Notes under the pieces: generated by a model
The model's database searches: none
What the model saw: only the letters and a program-made list of their open reading frames with translations
Told to the model about the DNA's origin: nothing
Source: Clostridiales bacterium
GTDB taxonomy: Bacteria; Bacillota; Clostridia; Saccharofermentanales; Saccharofermentanaceae
Assembly (NCBI GenBank): GCA_017480325.1
Contig: JAFVAY010000017.1
Location: 1-64,000, forward strand
Length of the DNA stretch: 64,000 nucleotides
Reading direction: 5' to 3'
In this document: positions 32,564-41,412 of the stretch, piece after piece
Position numbering within the stretch: the stretch's first letter is position 1
How the letters are laid out: each line of letters begins with the position of its first letter
Program-made: the position numbers and the translations under genes

Positions 32564-33703
32564 TCAGCTCTCCTTATAGCTTCCTAAGAAGGTGAAGGCC
32601 TGAGGGTCGCTGTCCAGCTGGCACAAAAGATTGATGAACTGCTCTGAGTAGATGGAGGCTTCTACGTCAAGATAGAACATGAATTCGAAGTCTCTCCCCT
32701 CGATAGGCCTTGATTCAAGCTTAGTGAGGTTCAAGCCCAATGCGGAGAATCTTGCCAGCATATCGGAGAGTGAGCCCGGAGTGTGACCTAAGGCGAGCAT
32801 GATCGAAGCCTTGTCTGCACCGGGATAGATCTCCAGGTCCTTGCAGATAACTATAAATCTTGTGTAGTTGTGATCGGAATTCTGAACATCATCTCTTAAC
32901 ACGTCGAGCCCGTAGAGCGCAGCGCAGTCGGGAGAGGAGATCGCCGCGATATCCGTGCGGTCGCTGTCGGCTATGGCCTGTGCGGCTACTGCGGTGTTCG
33001 CCACCACGTTGACCTTGATATTCTGGTTGTCACGGAGGAATTTACTGCACTGTCCTATGGCCTGAGAGTGAGAATAGATCTCCTTGATATTCTCGAACTT
33101 CGTTCCTGGCTTTGCCAGAAGTCTGTGTGTGATCTGAAGCTTCATGGCGCGAACGATGTGGAATTTGTGGGACTTCATAAGGTCGTAAACCTGCGTTACG
33201 GAGCCGTAGGAGGAGTTCTCGATAGGGAGGACGCCGTACCTGCAAAGCCCCGCCTCTACTGCCTGGAATACACCGTCGAAGGTCCTGAAGTACATGATGT
33301 TGGCGTCCTGGAAGAGCTTGTCTGATGCGATCTGCGAATACGCGCCCTCGATGCCCTGGCAGGCGACGACCGCCGACTCGGGGAAGATCTTCGGGGTGTT
33401 CTCCAGGGCGTTATCGATAGCCTCCGCTATATTGGAGTTTTTGCTCCCCGAGGAAGCCTGGTAAGAGTGAGACAGCCCGAAAAGCGTACGGAACAATGTC
33501 TTCTCGAGATTTCCCATAGCTATGTCATCATTGGCGCTAAGAGAGTACATGAACTGTCTTTCATAACGGCGAGTCTCGAGAGTCGCTTCGCTTGACGACT
33601 TGGTATTATCCTCTTGGGATGCGAGCTCGATCCTCTTTCTCGCCAATTCCTCGATCTGTTTATCAAGCTGTGCGATCTGTGTCTGTGTTTCCGGTGTAAC
33701 CAT
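32564..33703 (-). CDS. pheA: Prephenate dehydratase, with degenerate chorismate-mutase-like N-terminus
   Basis: A 379-residue enzyme of phenylalanine synthesis. The first 95 residues are helical and resemble a chorismate mutase (AroQ) domain in position and the LDKQIEELARKR opening, but the usual catalytic pattern is weak. The dehydratase domain (about 105-285) shows GIEGAYSQ, PIENSSYGSV and TRFIVI, including the catalytic TRF. The C-terminal ACT domain has ESRP in TKLESRP, the phenylalanine-binding motif. Start ATG 33703 has GGAG 9 nt upstream; an upstream frame to 33754 passes through the leader hairpin and is rejected. It overlaps nothing, with 7 nt between it and the converging GH32 stop. 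Confidence 0.9.
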   Translation of the reverse strand: MVTPETQTQIAQLDKQIEELARKRIELASQEDNTKSSSEATLETRRYERQFMYSLSANDDIAMGNLEKTLFRTLFGLSHSYQASSGSKNSNIAEAIDNALENTPKIFPESAVVACQGIEGAYSQIASDKLFQDANIMYFRTFDGVFQAVEAGLCRYGVLPIENSSYGSVTQVYDLMKSHKFHIVRAMKLQITHRLLAKPGTKFENIKEIYSHSQAIGQCSKFLRDNQNIKVNVVANTAVAAQAIADSDRTDIAAISSPDCAALYGLDVLRDDVQNSDHNYTRFIVICKDLEIYPGADKASIMLALGHTPGSLSDMLARFSALGLNLTKLESRPIEGRDFEFMFYLDVEASIYSEQFINLLCQLDSDPQAFTFLGSYKES

Positions 33704-33729
33704 CTTCGTGTTCTCCAATCTGTTTGTTG

Positions 33730-33763
33730 TAATAAGAAAGGCTCTGCACTTCACTGCAGAGCC
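33730..33763 (-). terminator. Attenuator-like hairpin in the pheA leader
   Basis: On the minus strand GGCTCTGCA and TGCAGAGCC (33763-33755 and 33748-33740) pair perfectly over a 6-nt loop and run into TTTCTTATT. It lies 37 nt upstream of the pheA ATG. No Phe-rich leader peptide was seen, so the trigger is unknown. Confidence 0.6.
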
Positions 33764-33970
33764 TCGTACTTATTCTTGATTAATAAACTTCGTATTGCTT
33801 CGCAGTGAAAACTATTCGGACCTTGTAAAAAATCCAAAACCCCAAAAGAAATCAAAGCTTGTAAATACGTTACTGTTCATAGGCGAGATTATAAACTTAA
33901 AATACCTTCCGATGCAATAGGAATTTTGCCAAGCTCGTGAACTCGAGCCAAATAATATATAATATCCCGT

Positions 33971-34774
33971 ATGCAGAAGATCATTAACGCACATTGTCAC
34001 ATATATCCGGAGGCCATCGCAGAGCGGGCGGTGCAGGGGATAGGAAGCTTCTACGGCATCCGGCTGGACTTAAACGGCACGACGGAAGACCTGATCAAGG
34101 ACGGCGAGAGATTCGGAGTTGTTCATTATCTCGTTCATTCTGTGGCAACTAAGCCGACTCAGGTTCACACGATTAATGAATTCATTGATTCTGAAGTAAA
34201 AAGCCACGACGGACTCTTCACAGGCTTCGGAACGTTGCATCCGGATTCGGAGACACTTGAGCAGGACTTAGAGCATCTTATCAAGCTGGGACTTAAGGGA
34301 GTTAAGATCCATCCTGATTGCCAGGGCTATGCTCTGGATGAGGATAAGGCTCTAAGACTCGGTAAGCTTGTAAGCGACGCCGGACTTCCGCTTCTTACAC
34401 ACTGTGGCGACTACAGATTCCAGCGCTCAAACCCCGCTCAGTTCAAGGTATTCTTAGACAGCCTGCCGGATCTTCAGGTCATTGGAGCCCATCTCGGAGG
34501 CTGGAGCATGTGGGATGAGGTGTCCGAGTTGATAGCAGGTAAGTATAATATCTATGTGGATTGCTGCTCCTGTTTCCGCTTTATGGATGCTGATAAGGCA
34601 GTAAAGCTTATTCGACAATTCGGTGCGGACAAGGTGCTGTGGGGCACCGACTACCCCGCATGGGATCACGAGTCTGAATTGAAGCTGTGGGATAAGTTGG
34701 AGCTTACCTCCGAGGAGCGATCCAAGATACTCTACGAGAATGCGGCGAAGCTGCTTCATGTGGAAGGCGATTGA
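33971..34774 (+). CDS. Amidohydrolase-2 family metal-dependent hydrolase
   Basis: A 267-residue TIM-barrel hydrolase of the amidohydrolase_2 type (relatives: ACMSD, 4-oxalomesaconate hydratase). Metal ligand candidates are H8 and H10 in NAHCHIYPE, His in VKIHPDCQG, His in LLTHCGD and Asp in LWGTDYP. Substrate unknown. The ATG has no Shine-Dalgarno site; TATAAT at 33958-33963 ends 7 nt upstream, so the transcript may be leaderless. The tsaE gene begins 1 nt after its stop, suggesting co-transcription with the t6A genes. Confidence 0.85.
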   Translation: MQKIINAHCHIYPEAIAERAVQGIGSFYGIRLDLNGTTEDLIKDGERFGVVHYLVHSVATKPTQVHTINEFIDSEVKSHDGLFTGFGTLHPDSETLEQDLEHLIKLGLKGVKIHPDCQGYALDEDKALRLGKLVSDAGLPLLTHCGDYRFQRSNPAQFKVFLDSLPDLQVIGAHLGGWSMWDEVSELIAGKYNIYVDCCSCFRFMDADKAVKLIRQFGADKVLWGTDYPAWDHESELKLWDKLELTSEERSKILYENAAKLLHVEGD

Positions 34775-34775
34775 T

Positions 34776-35210
34776 ATGGCAAGATACACGACATTTAGCG
34801 TGGCTCAGACGGAGCAGATCGGCATAAGTCTCGGTAAGCAGGCTAAGCCTAATGATGTCATCGCGCTGGACGGAGATCTTGGCGCTGGTAAGACCGTGCT
34901 CACGAGGGGGATAGCTAAGGGCATGGGCCTTAACGAGGATGACGTATGCTCCCCGACCTTCACTATAGTTAACGAATACGATGAGACCTCCGACGGGAAG
35001 GCTGTCGAGGTCCCGCTTTATCACTTCGATACCTACAGGCTGGGAGGAAGCGATGATTTCCTGGATGCGGGACTAGACGAGTATTTCGATAGGGGCGGTG
35101 TGTGTGTGATAGAGTGGAGCTCGGTGATAGATGACCTACTTCCGCGAGGGACCATTCGCGTGAAGATCACGGGCACCGGCGAGATGAGACAGATCGAGGT
35201 GAACAGATGA
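34776..35210 (+). CDS. tsaE: tRNA t6A ATPase TsaE
   Basis: A 144-residue P-loop ATPase of the threonylcarbamoyladenosine (t6A) pathway, acting with TsaB and TsaD. Walker A is GDLGAGKTVLTRG at about residues 28-40; CSPTFTIVNEY and the YHFDTYRL segment are family hallmarks, as is the final Glu-Trp in VIEWSSVI. ATG 34776 is preferred to an in-frame start at 34740 inside the upstream gene. The gene overlaps tsaB by 4 nt. Confidence 0.93.
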   Translation: MARYTTFSVAQTEQIGISLGKQAKPNDVIALDGDLGAGKTVLTRGIAKGMGLNEDDVCSPTFTIVNEYDETSDGKAVEVPLYHFDTYRLGGSDDFLDAGLDEYFDRGGVCVIEWSSVIDDLLPRGTIRVKITGTGEMRQIEVNR

Positions 35211-35899
35211 AGCTACTTTGCTGCGACACTTCCAATAGGACCTGCTGCGCCGGAGCTTATGAAGACGGCAGAGAGCTGGCCTACGAGATATCCTTTGAGA
35301 AGAAGACTCACTCCGAGACATTTATGCCCTTAGTCGAGAGGGTGCTTAATGAAGCGAAGCTCAAGCCCTCGGATATAGATGCATATGCGGTGACCACAGG
35401 CCCCGGCTCTTTCACGGGCATCAGGATCGGTCTGTCTGCAGTGAAGGGGATGGCCCTAGCGACAAGAAGAAGGGTGATCCCGGTATCTTCTCTTAAGGCC
35501 CTTGCCATGAGCGTGGAGAATGTGGCAGCTGACCCTTCTGACACTATAATAGTGCCGTGCTTTGATGCCCGTAACGACAGGATCTTCGCTGCTGCCATAG
35601 ATGACGAGACCGGTAACTGTCTGATACCCGACGGAGCTTACTTTAATCAGGATTTTACGGACCGGCTGAGCAAGCTTCCAGGGGCTTCCGAGAAGCAGAT
35701 AATCGTGGTCGGTGACGGCGCTGACGTGGTGGGGAAGGCCTTATTCTTCACTCATCGTGTGAACTACGCCCCCGGTGCGGTGATACTTCCCAAGGGAATA
35801 ATGAGTGCTTCCATTGGTGTGGAGCCCGTGGACGGTGCGGCGATCAAGGCCACCTACTGTGCGGTCTCAAGAGCGGAGAGATATCAGGGTGGAGCTTAA
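35207..35899 (+). CDS. tsaB: tRNA t6A synthesis protein TsaB
   Basis: A 230-residue protein of the ASKHA/glycoprotease-like fold that scaffolds TsaD in t6A synthesis. The N-terminal LCCDTSNRTCCAGAYEDG strand-turn and TTGPGSFTGIRIGLSAVKG at about 65-83 are characteristic. As in other TsaB proteins, metal-binding histidines of TsaD are absent. Overlaps tsaE by 4 nt and rimI by 11 nt. A tsaD gene is not within the window. Confidence 0.92.
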   Translation: MKLLCCDTSNRTCCAGAYEDGRELAYEISFEKKTHSETFMPLVERVLNEAKLKPSDIDAYAVTTGPGSFTGIRIGLSAVKGMALATRRRVIPVSSLKALAMSVENVAADPSDTIIVPCFDARNDRIFAAAIDDETGNCLIPDGAYFNQDFTDRLSKLPGASEKQIIVVGDGADVVGKALFFTHRVNYAPGAVILPKGIMSASIGVEPVDGAAIKATYCAVSRAERYQGGA

Positions 35900-36338
35900 T
35901 ATCCGCGAAGGAACACTCGGGGATATCGATGCCGTTATGAGGATCGAGAGCTCCGGGATAAGGCATCCCTTCCCCCATAAGGACCTGGAGGCTCTGGTCA
36001 ATGATGAAGATAAAATGCTCCTGGTCGCCTCTTACGAGAATGATGAGGTCATAGGCTATATAGATGCATATATAATCACCTTCGAGGCCGAGCTCGGGAA
36101 CATCTGCATCCTGCCCGAATACCGGGGCAAAGGTGTAGGCAGAGCCCTTATTAACGGGCTTATGGAGAGGCTTAGAAGCAAGGGCGCAGAGGTTGTTTTT
36201 CTTGAGGTCGAAGCGGGCAACGAGACCGCCGTGGGACTATACGAGAGCATAGGCTTCGAGCGCTACAACATCAGAAAGAATTATTACGGCGCAGGCATAG
36301 ACGCTCTGCTTTATAAGAAGGAAATCAGATTATCTTAA
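35889..36338 (+). CDS. rimI: Ribosomal-protein-S18-alanine N-acetyltransferase
   Basis: A 149-residue GNAT acetyltransferase. The acetyl-CoA loop is LPEYRGKGVGRALING near 70-85, and the EVEAGNETAVGLYESIGFE stretch is typical of RimI, which acetylates ribosomal protein S18; genes of this type often follow tsaB. Start is GTG at 35889, with GGAGAG upstream, inside the end of tsaB. The stop overlaps the converging DUF2298 gene by 14 nt. Confidence 0.85.
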   Translation: MELNIREGTLGDIDAVMRIESSGIRHPFPHKDLEALVNDEDKMLLVASYENDEVIGYIDAYIITFEAELGNICILPEYRGKGVGRALINGLMERLRSKGAEVVFLEVEAGNETAVGLYESIGFERYNIRKNYYGAGIDALLYKKEIRLS

Positions 36339-38946
36339 TTACCATCACGTTCCCGTAGGAGTAGACGATCTCACCTAGGGAAGCGAAGACTGCGGTGTTG
36401 TCGTAGCCGCCGTACTTGGAACGCTCCAGGTCGCCGATGATGACATAGGATACGTTGTACTTACTAAGAAGCGAGGAGACGATATTGGGATCATCGGCAG
36501 TGTACATTATGTCGATGTCCGTATGTCTAGGAGTAAGGTACAAGATCCACACGTCTCTCATAGGATCCGATACCAGAAGATCAGTCTCCTTATCGACTAT
36601 ACCGTGAAAACGCCACAGCCATTCGTGAGTCTGCCAGCCACATACGGTAGGAAGACCGGTATAGGCCGAGACGATATTGTAATCCGTATAGCTGTCACCG
36701 TAGGCCTCGAGAATCACGGGCGAGCCCTCGACGTTATTATTAAACCAGCGTATGCACTCGTTGTAGTCCACCAGGTTACCGGGGCTTACATTAGAGGGGT
36801 AGGGACTCGTATAGGTCGCGATATACGCGGTGCCGTCTATGGTCTTATAGTTCGACAGACTGAGGTCTCCGTTACGCTGCTTCAGGGCAGCGAGGGGGTA
36901 ATGCGCGGGGATGAAGAGCAGGAAGCAGAACACGATGGCGATGACGAATGCCGGAGTGCTGAACTCCCCTTGATTATTCACTGCGAAAAGCAGCCTCATC
37001 ACCGCATAGATCATGCACACGGAGAGGATGATGAAGCCCGCGTAGGTGAACTTGAACATTGTATTGGATCTTAAGTAGCCGCCGGTGTAGATATCGCGGA
37101 CGTAGAAGATCTCGGGGGCAATGAGAAGAAGAAGTCCTACGATTATGCTTCCGCACATAAGGACATCCATGGGATTTCTTTCCTTGAAGAATTTCTCGAC
37201 GGGATTGGAGAAGCTTACGGTCGCAGCCTTTTTCTTGCCCTTGGAGCTGACGGAGTTTCTGAATATTATGGTGAATACTATGAAGGTCATGCAGATGATC
37301 ACGTGTGTCCCCCAGAGGATAAAAAGCTGATATGGGGAGGAGTGATTGACGCAGGGTGCGAGCTTGTTGGAGATCATCTCGAAGTTGAAGTTGAAGGGCA
37401 GTGCAACCACTGTCGCTACCGTGAACAGGAAGCTCATCCCCGCCGAAGTCCTAGTAAGACTGCAGGGTGCCCAGGCGCAGGCTGCTATCGCTCCGATAAA
37501 GACAAGGATCTGAAGAGCCGCATGAAAAAGCGGTATGTAGGCAGTAACAAGATAAAGTCCCAGAATGGCGGCCACCACATCGATGAACATTATTACCCCC
37601 ACAACGGTGGAGAAGTGCCTCGACCTGTAGGTATTAATAACCAGAAGAAGCATTGAACCGAATATGAAGTAAATAAGGAAATCCCAGTAGTTGGTCATCT
37701 GGCAGATGCCCAGAAGCACCGAGACTGCGATGATCTCAGGTGTGAGAAGAAGTCTGAGCTCGGTCTTAACTGATGCTATAAAAGCCCGGCGCACGGAGCT
37801 TACGGGCGGCTCCTGTAAAGAGGCCTCGTAGACCCGGTTAACCAGAGATACCGCGAGAGCCATTATCAGAAGCACTACCATCGTGGAGCAGACATGTGCG
37901 TGAAGGTCGCCCACCAGATAGGAATAGAACGGGAACTCCTCGATGGTGTAGTCTCCGCCGTTACGGATGCCCTCTATAAGGGCCGAATCCGGATTATAGC
38001 CGATATATCTGGTGCTGTCGGGGTAGAAGAAGGAATCTGTTCTGCCGACGTCTATTCCGAGCTTCGAGAAAATGTTGAGGAGGCCGTTGCCGATGCTGTT
38101 CTCGTCGTAGTAGAAGGAGTGGGAGTTACCGAAGATCGTAACTGCCAGAGAGGTCAGGATCCCGCCGATGATCGCAGGGATCTTACCGCACTTCATGCCG
38201 TGAGCTCTTGCTCCGTCAATCAGCATCTGCCCTATGGAATAGCAAAGACTGAAGGGCAATGCGATGGAGCAGCACATTGAGACATTATAGGCAACGCCGG
38301 TGGGTATGCCGGAGAGCCTCGTAAGAAGCGCATATATATACTGTCCGAAGTAATAGTAATTAATGGAGTAGCCCGCGAGCCACATGTCATTCGCAGGAAG
38401 CGAGGAATTACGGACCATGGACATGAGGAAGCCGTAGTCCATGAACTTCTCCTGACCGTTGATGTCGGGGTAGTAGCCCTTGAAGAAGCACATCAGGATA
38501 AGCGCCAGTGCGTAGAGGCTTTCCTCGAACGCGATGTTCTCCAGGGTGCCCTCCTCCTTAAGTCTGTCGATGGCGCCATCGCGAAGGGGCTTCGGGAACC
38601 AGCAGCAAAAGCCGATGATCACCAGAGATATTATGATAAATACAGTATTAAAGCGGAAAAGCTTTAAGTACGTAAGCGTCCATACCAGAAGGCCGGAGGC
38701 GAGGAGCCCCAGGGGCTTCGCGAGAGTAAAGCCTCCGCTTCTTGACAGAGGGAAAAGCTTGACTGCCAGAGGATATGACGCGAACACGAACAGAAGTATC
38801 GTGAGCATGAATCTAACGACGTAGAAGGTGTTGTTTGTCCCCATAAGGAAAAGTCCCGGGATCACATAGACTGCCGCGGGGATAAGAAGTAGTAGAAGCT
38901 TCAAGGGATCAAATCGCTGTAATGATGACGTCTTCCTTCCGCTCAT
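36325..38946 (-). CDS. DUF2298 (YYY family) multi-pass membrane protein
   Basis: An 873-residue membrane protein with about 18 hydrophobic segments. SINYYYFGQY near 195-205 with the preceding NDMWLAGY is the YYY hallmark of DUF2298, found in Chloroflexi, archaea and some Clostridia. The family resembles polytopic GT-C-type glycosyltransferases, and an extracytoplasmic loop plus C-terminal soluble part (about 760-873) with AYGDSYTDYN and GWQTHEWLW fits a sugar-transfer role; this is inference. The gene starts inside the end of the FAD oxidoreductase gene (38-nt overlap), so both are in one operon. Its 3' end overlaps rimI convergently. Confidence 0.85.
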   Translation of the reverse strand: MSGRKTSSLQRFDPLKLLLLLIPAAVYVIPGLFLMGTNNTFYVVRFMLTILLFVFASYPLAVKLFPLSRSGGFTLAKPLGLLASGLLVWTLTYLKLFRFNTVFIIISLVIIGFCCWFPKPLRDGAIDRLKEEGTLENIAFEESLYALALILMCFFKGYYPDINGQEKFMDYGFLMSMVRNSSLPANDMWLAGYSINYYYFGQYIYALLTRLSGIPTGVAYNVSMCCSIALPFSLCYSIGQMLIDGARAHGMKCGKIPAIIGGILTSLAVTIFGNSHSFYYDENSIGNGLLNIFSKLGIDVGRTDSFFYPDSTRYIGYNPDSALIEGIRNGGDYTIEEFPFYSYLVGDLHAHVCSTMVVLLIMALAVSLVNRVYEASLQEPPVSSVRRAFIASVKTELRLLLTPEIIAVSVLLGICQMTNYWDFLIYFIFGSMLLLVINTYRSRHFSTVVGVIMFIDVVAAILGLYLVTAYIPLFHAALQILVFIGAIAACAWAPCSLTRTSAGMSFLFTVATVVALPFNFNFEMISNKLAPCVNHSSPYQLFILWGTHVIICMTFIVFTIIFRNSVSSKGKKKAATVSFSNPVEKFFKERNPMDVLMCGSIIVGLLLLIAPEIFYVRDIYTGGYLRSNTMFKFTYAGFIILSVCMIYAVMRLLFAVNNQGEFSTPAFVIAIVFCFLLFIPAHYPLAALKQRNGDLSLSNYKTIDGTAYIATYTSPYPSNVSPGNLVDYNECIRWFNNNVEGSPVILEAYGDSYTDYNIVSAYTGLPTVCGWQTHEWLWRFHGIVDKETDLLVSDPMRDVWILYLTPRHTDIDIMYTADDPNIVSSLLSKYNVSYVIIGDLERSKYGGYDNTAVFASLGEIVYSYGNVMVIKII

Positions 38947-39982
38947 GTAAGGCTTTCTCTTTCTCTGTTATTCTAGTGCAGATATCGTTGGCAAGAGCGA
39001 TGACCGTATCCATTCTGTTCTCCGGGACCTCAGTGGTCGAGTAGCGGGTAAGTGCCGAAGAGCAGACGTAGACACCGTCTATGGGCTCGGTAAGATCGCT
39101 CTCGGGAGCATGCTCGGAGACGGCGTAACGAACCTTGGTAAGACGCCAGGATTTAATATCGGATTTCTTAATGAGAGGGTAGAGCTTACGATAGGCTCTT
39201 AAATACTCCTCCATGATCATCTGATCCGACTCTACCCACAGGGGATCTGAGATCTGGCATTTACCTACGAGGTATGTCACCTGTCCTCCGTAGTTTCTGT
39301 CGTTGAAGCAGGCACTGTGGTTCACGATCCTCGCGAAGGGTGTGTCCGGCTGTCCCGGGAATTTAAGCTGTATATATGCGTCACTCGGAAGCTTTCTCAT
39401 CTGCATCATGAGGCATATCCGGGAGTGATAGGTGATATTCATCAGCTGGTCCCGCATGTTCATGGACATGGGAAGACCATGGCTTACGTTCACGAAGGTC
39501 CTGCAGGAGCCGGTGAATATTATGTAGTCGCTCTCTACCTCGTATTTACGGGACTCTGAGAAGACGCAGGAGGTCAGGTATCTGCCTTCGCCGTTGGTGG
39601 TTATCTCTGAGACAGAGACGGAATAGAAGATCTTCCCGCCGTGGTCGGTGATGACCTGAATAAGGAGATTGGTAAGGCTCGCGAAGCCTCCCTCGAAGTA
39701 TCCCACCTTCTTACGTGAGGCACGTCCGTACCAGAAGGCGTCGTACCACTTAAGCTTGTTGTCACAGCCGAGCTCCTTGGTAAGGGCATTGAGAGCCTTG
39801 TCCGTTCTCCTTACGTGATGGGGAAGAAGCTCGATATATTCTCCTCCCAGGTGAGTCGACGCCATAAGTCCGCCGGGGTAGGTCATCTCCTCGAGTATGA
39901 CCACGTCGAAGCCTGCCTTCGCGAGTCTCATACCGCACACGAGTCCGGACAGACCCGCTCCTATGATACAGACCTTGCTCAT
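38909..39982 (-). CDS. FAD-dependent oxidoreductase / amine-oxidase-like
   Basis: A 357-residue flavoprotein. The Rossmann motif is GAGLSGLVCGMRLAKAG at about 8-24, ending in VILEE, and GGLM follows at 38-41. Layout resembles protoporphyrinogen-oxidase-like and UDP-galactopyranose-mutase-like proteins; the phytoene-desaturase-like GxxRTFVN segment supports the NAD(P)-binding amino-oxidase class. Substrate unknown. It sits between the DUF1015 and DUF2298 genes; its ATG is adjacent to and overlaps the DUF1015 stop by 1 nt. A role in cell-surface sugar or lipid chemistry is suggested only by the DUF2298 partner. Confidence 0.83.
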   Translation of the reverse strand: MSKVCIIGAGLSGLVCGMRLAKAGFDVVILEEMTYPGGLMASTHLGGEYIELLPHHVRRTDKALNALTKELGCDNKLKWYDAFWYGRASRKKVGYFEGGFASLTNLLIQVITDHGGKIFYSVSVSEITTNGEGRYLTSCVFSESRKYEVESDYIIFTGSCRTFVNVSHGLPMSMNMRDQLMNITYHSRICLMMQMRKLPSDAYIQLKFPGQPDTPFARIVNHSACFNDRNYGGQVTYLVGKCQISDPLWVESDQMIMEEYLRAYRKLYPLIKKSDIKSWRLTKVRYAVSEHAPESDLTEPIDGVYVCSSALTRYSTTEVPENRMDTVIALANDICTRITEKEKALHERKEDVIITAI

Positions 39983-41229
39983 CAGACTATCTTCCTGGCC
40001 TCTAGGTAGAATCTTTTCTCGAAGGCCTCGCCCATGGAGAAGGTCTTCCTGGGGAAGACTCCCTCAGTCTCGATGGTCTCGAAGAAGGTGTCCTTGCTGA
40101 TGCCGGGGACCAGAATGCCGACGGCGTTGCAGGAAGCGAGCTTCCTGACGGAATCCTCGCCGTGTATGTAATCGCAGTTAAGCCCGTACTTATCGATAAG
40201 AAGCTGGACAGAGCCCACAGCCAGAGTGTGGGGCGGATCATTAAGAGTTATGGTCTTGTCCTCAAGCCCCTCGGATACCAGCACGAAGGACTGCCCCTCG
40301 GCCCCGCCCTCCGTCATGCCGTTTGCCTCATAAAAATTCTGAGCAAGCTTAAGGAAATCCTCCTCATTGATATCGAAGATAACCCTGTGTATCGGCTCGA
40401 AGTCTAAGCCCTTATCGTGGATGTTAACGGCCTCCGCCAGAGCAAATCGTGCGGGGTGAGTTGCCTGCTGATCCTCGGGAACGGTCTTCTTAACATTCTC
40501 CCAGTGGGCCTTGGCTGATGCCAGCGAATGGTTACCGTCGCCTACCGCGAAGAGAAGTCCGTCGTCACTTATAAGTGAGGAGAAGTCTTCGATTATCCTC
40601 TCGGCGGCCTTCGAGTCGCCGGGGATGAAGCGCCCTGTTATGTGCCCCGAGCCCTGCATGAGATCTGTGTCGTAGATGACCTTCGGGTCGGAATTAAGAG
40701 CATTGGTGATCACCTTATCCTCGGGGTCATCGTAAAGGAGCATAATGTGCGGAAGCTCTACCTTCGCATTTGCCCTGATCTTCACTCTGGGAGGGATGCG
40801 GCTTAGGACGGTACCCTCGGTTGCCCTTATGAGAGCCTTGTTACCGGGAGTAAAGTCGTAGGTCTCTAGGTCTACGGCAAGCATTATGCCCCGTCTTGAA
40901 GGGTGCAGGCTTGTTGCCCTATCCGTGAGGATAAAGCCTTCGCAGGGCTTATCCCATATGCCTTCATTAATGTATCTGTCTATGTTGGAGGCTATATCCC
41001 TAAGGTCCTCTTCTATCTGCTCAGAAGACTCGAGTCCGAGCTTGACCTCGGGAAGGACGATCCTCAGAGCCGAAGGGGCATCGCCGACGTGCTTATCGCA
41101 GGCCTCCCAGTATTCGGGCTCGGAGGTAAACTGATCGCAGGCGATGACCGCCCATTTGTTAAGGTCCGTGCCTGCCTTGGGAAGTAGTATGTCGGGGATG
41201 GATATAGCGGGAATATCAGTAAGCTTCAT
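39982..41229 (-). CDS. DUF1015 family protein
   Basis: A 415-residue soluble protein of DUF1015, a family widespread in anaerobes and of unknown biochemical function. Hallmarks seen: the IACDQFTSEPEYW opening near 28-40, DRATSLHPSRRGIMLAVDLE, and VGDGNHSLASAKAHWE. No known cofactor site is obvious, though the GDGNHSLA motif suggests a nucleotide or metal site. It is the first gene of a three-gene operon (DUF1015, FAD enzyme, DUF2298). The ATG follows AGAGGAAAACC on the minus strand. Confidence 0.9.
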   Translation of the reverse strand: MKLTDIPAISIPDILLPKAGTDLNKWAVIACDQFTSEPEYWEACDKHVGDAPSALRIVLPEVKLGLESSEQIEEDLRDIASNIDRYINEGIWDKPCEGFILTDRATSLHPSRRGIMLAVDLETYDFTPGNKALIRATEGTVLSRIPPRVKIRANAKVELPHIMLLYDDPEDKVITNALNSDPKVIYDTDLMQGSGHITGRFIPGDSKAAERIIEDFSSLISDDGLLFAVGDGNHSLASAKAHWENVKKTVPEDQQATHPARFALAEAVNIHDKGLDFEPIHRVIFDINEEDFLKLAQNFYEANGMTEGGAEGQSFVLVSEGLEDKTITLNDPPHTLAVGSVQLLIDKYGLNCDYIHGEDSVRKLASCNAVGILVPGISKDTFFETIETEGVFPRKTFSMGEAFEKRFYLEARKIV

Positions 41230-41296
41230 CAGGTTTTCCTCTTAAAAATAATACAGTGGATATTCTATCACGGGTCAGGTTGCAATAGGACCCGAA

Positions 41297-41326
41297 TTTG
41301 TCGATTTTTGTCGATTTTTGTCGAAA
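41297..41326. repeat. Three tandem TTTGTCGAWW units, 10-bp period
   Basis: TTTGTCGATT at 41297-41306, the same at 41307-41316, and TTTGTCGAAA at 41317-41326. The 10-bp period puts TGTCGA on one face of the helix. It lies about 90 bp upstream of the start of the next forward gene, in the gap between divergent genes, so a regulator-binding array is plausible. Confidence 0.6.
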
Positions 41327-41412
41327 ATTAGTAGTTATATTCTGCCTTCCGAGGTGCTAGCCTATAAGTGCCGGCAGATAAAACACTTTTAACGATAAGG
41401 AGACAGATAATT

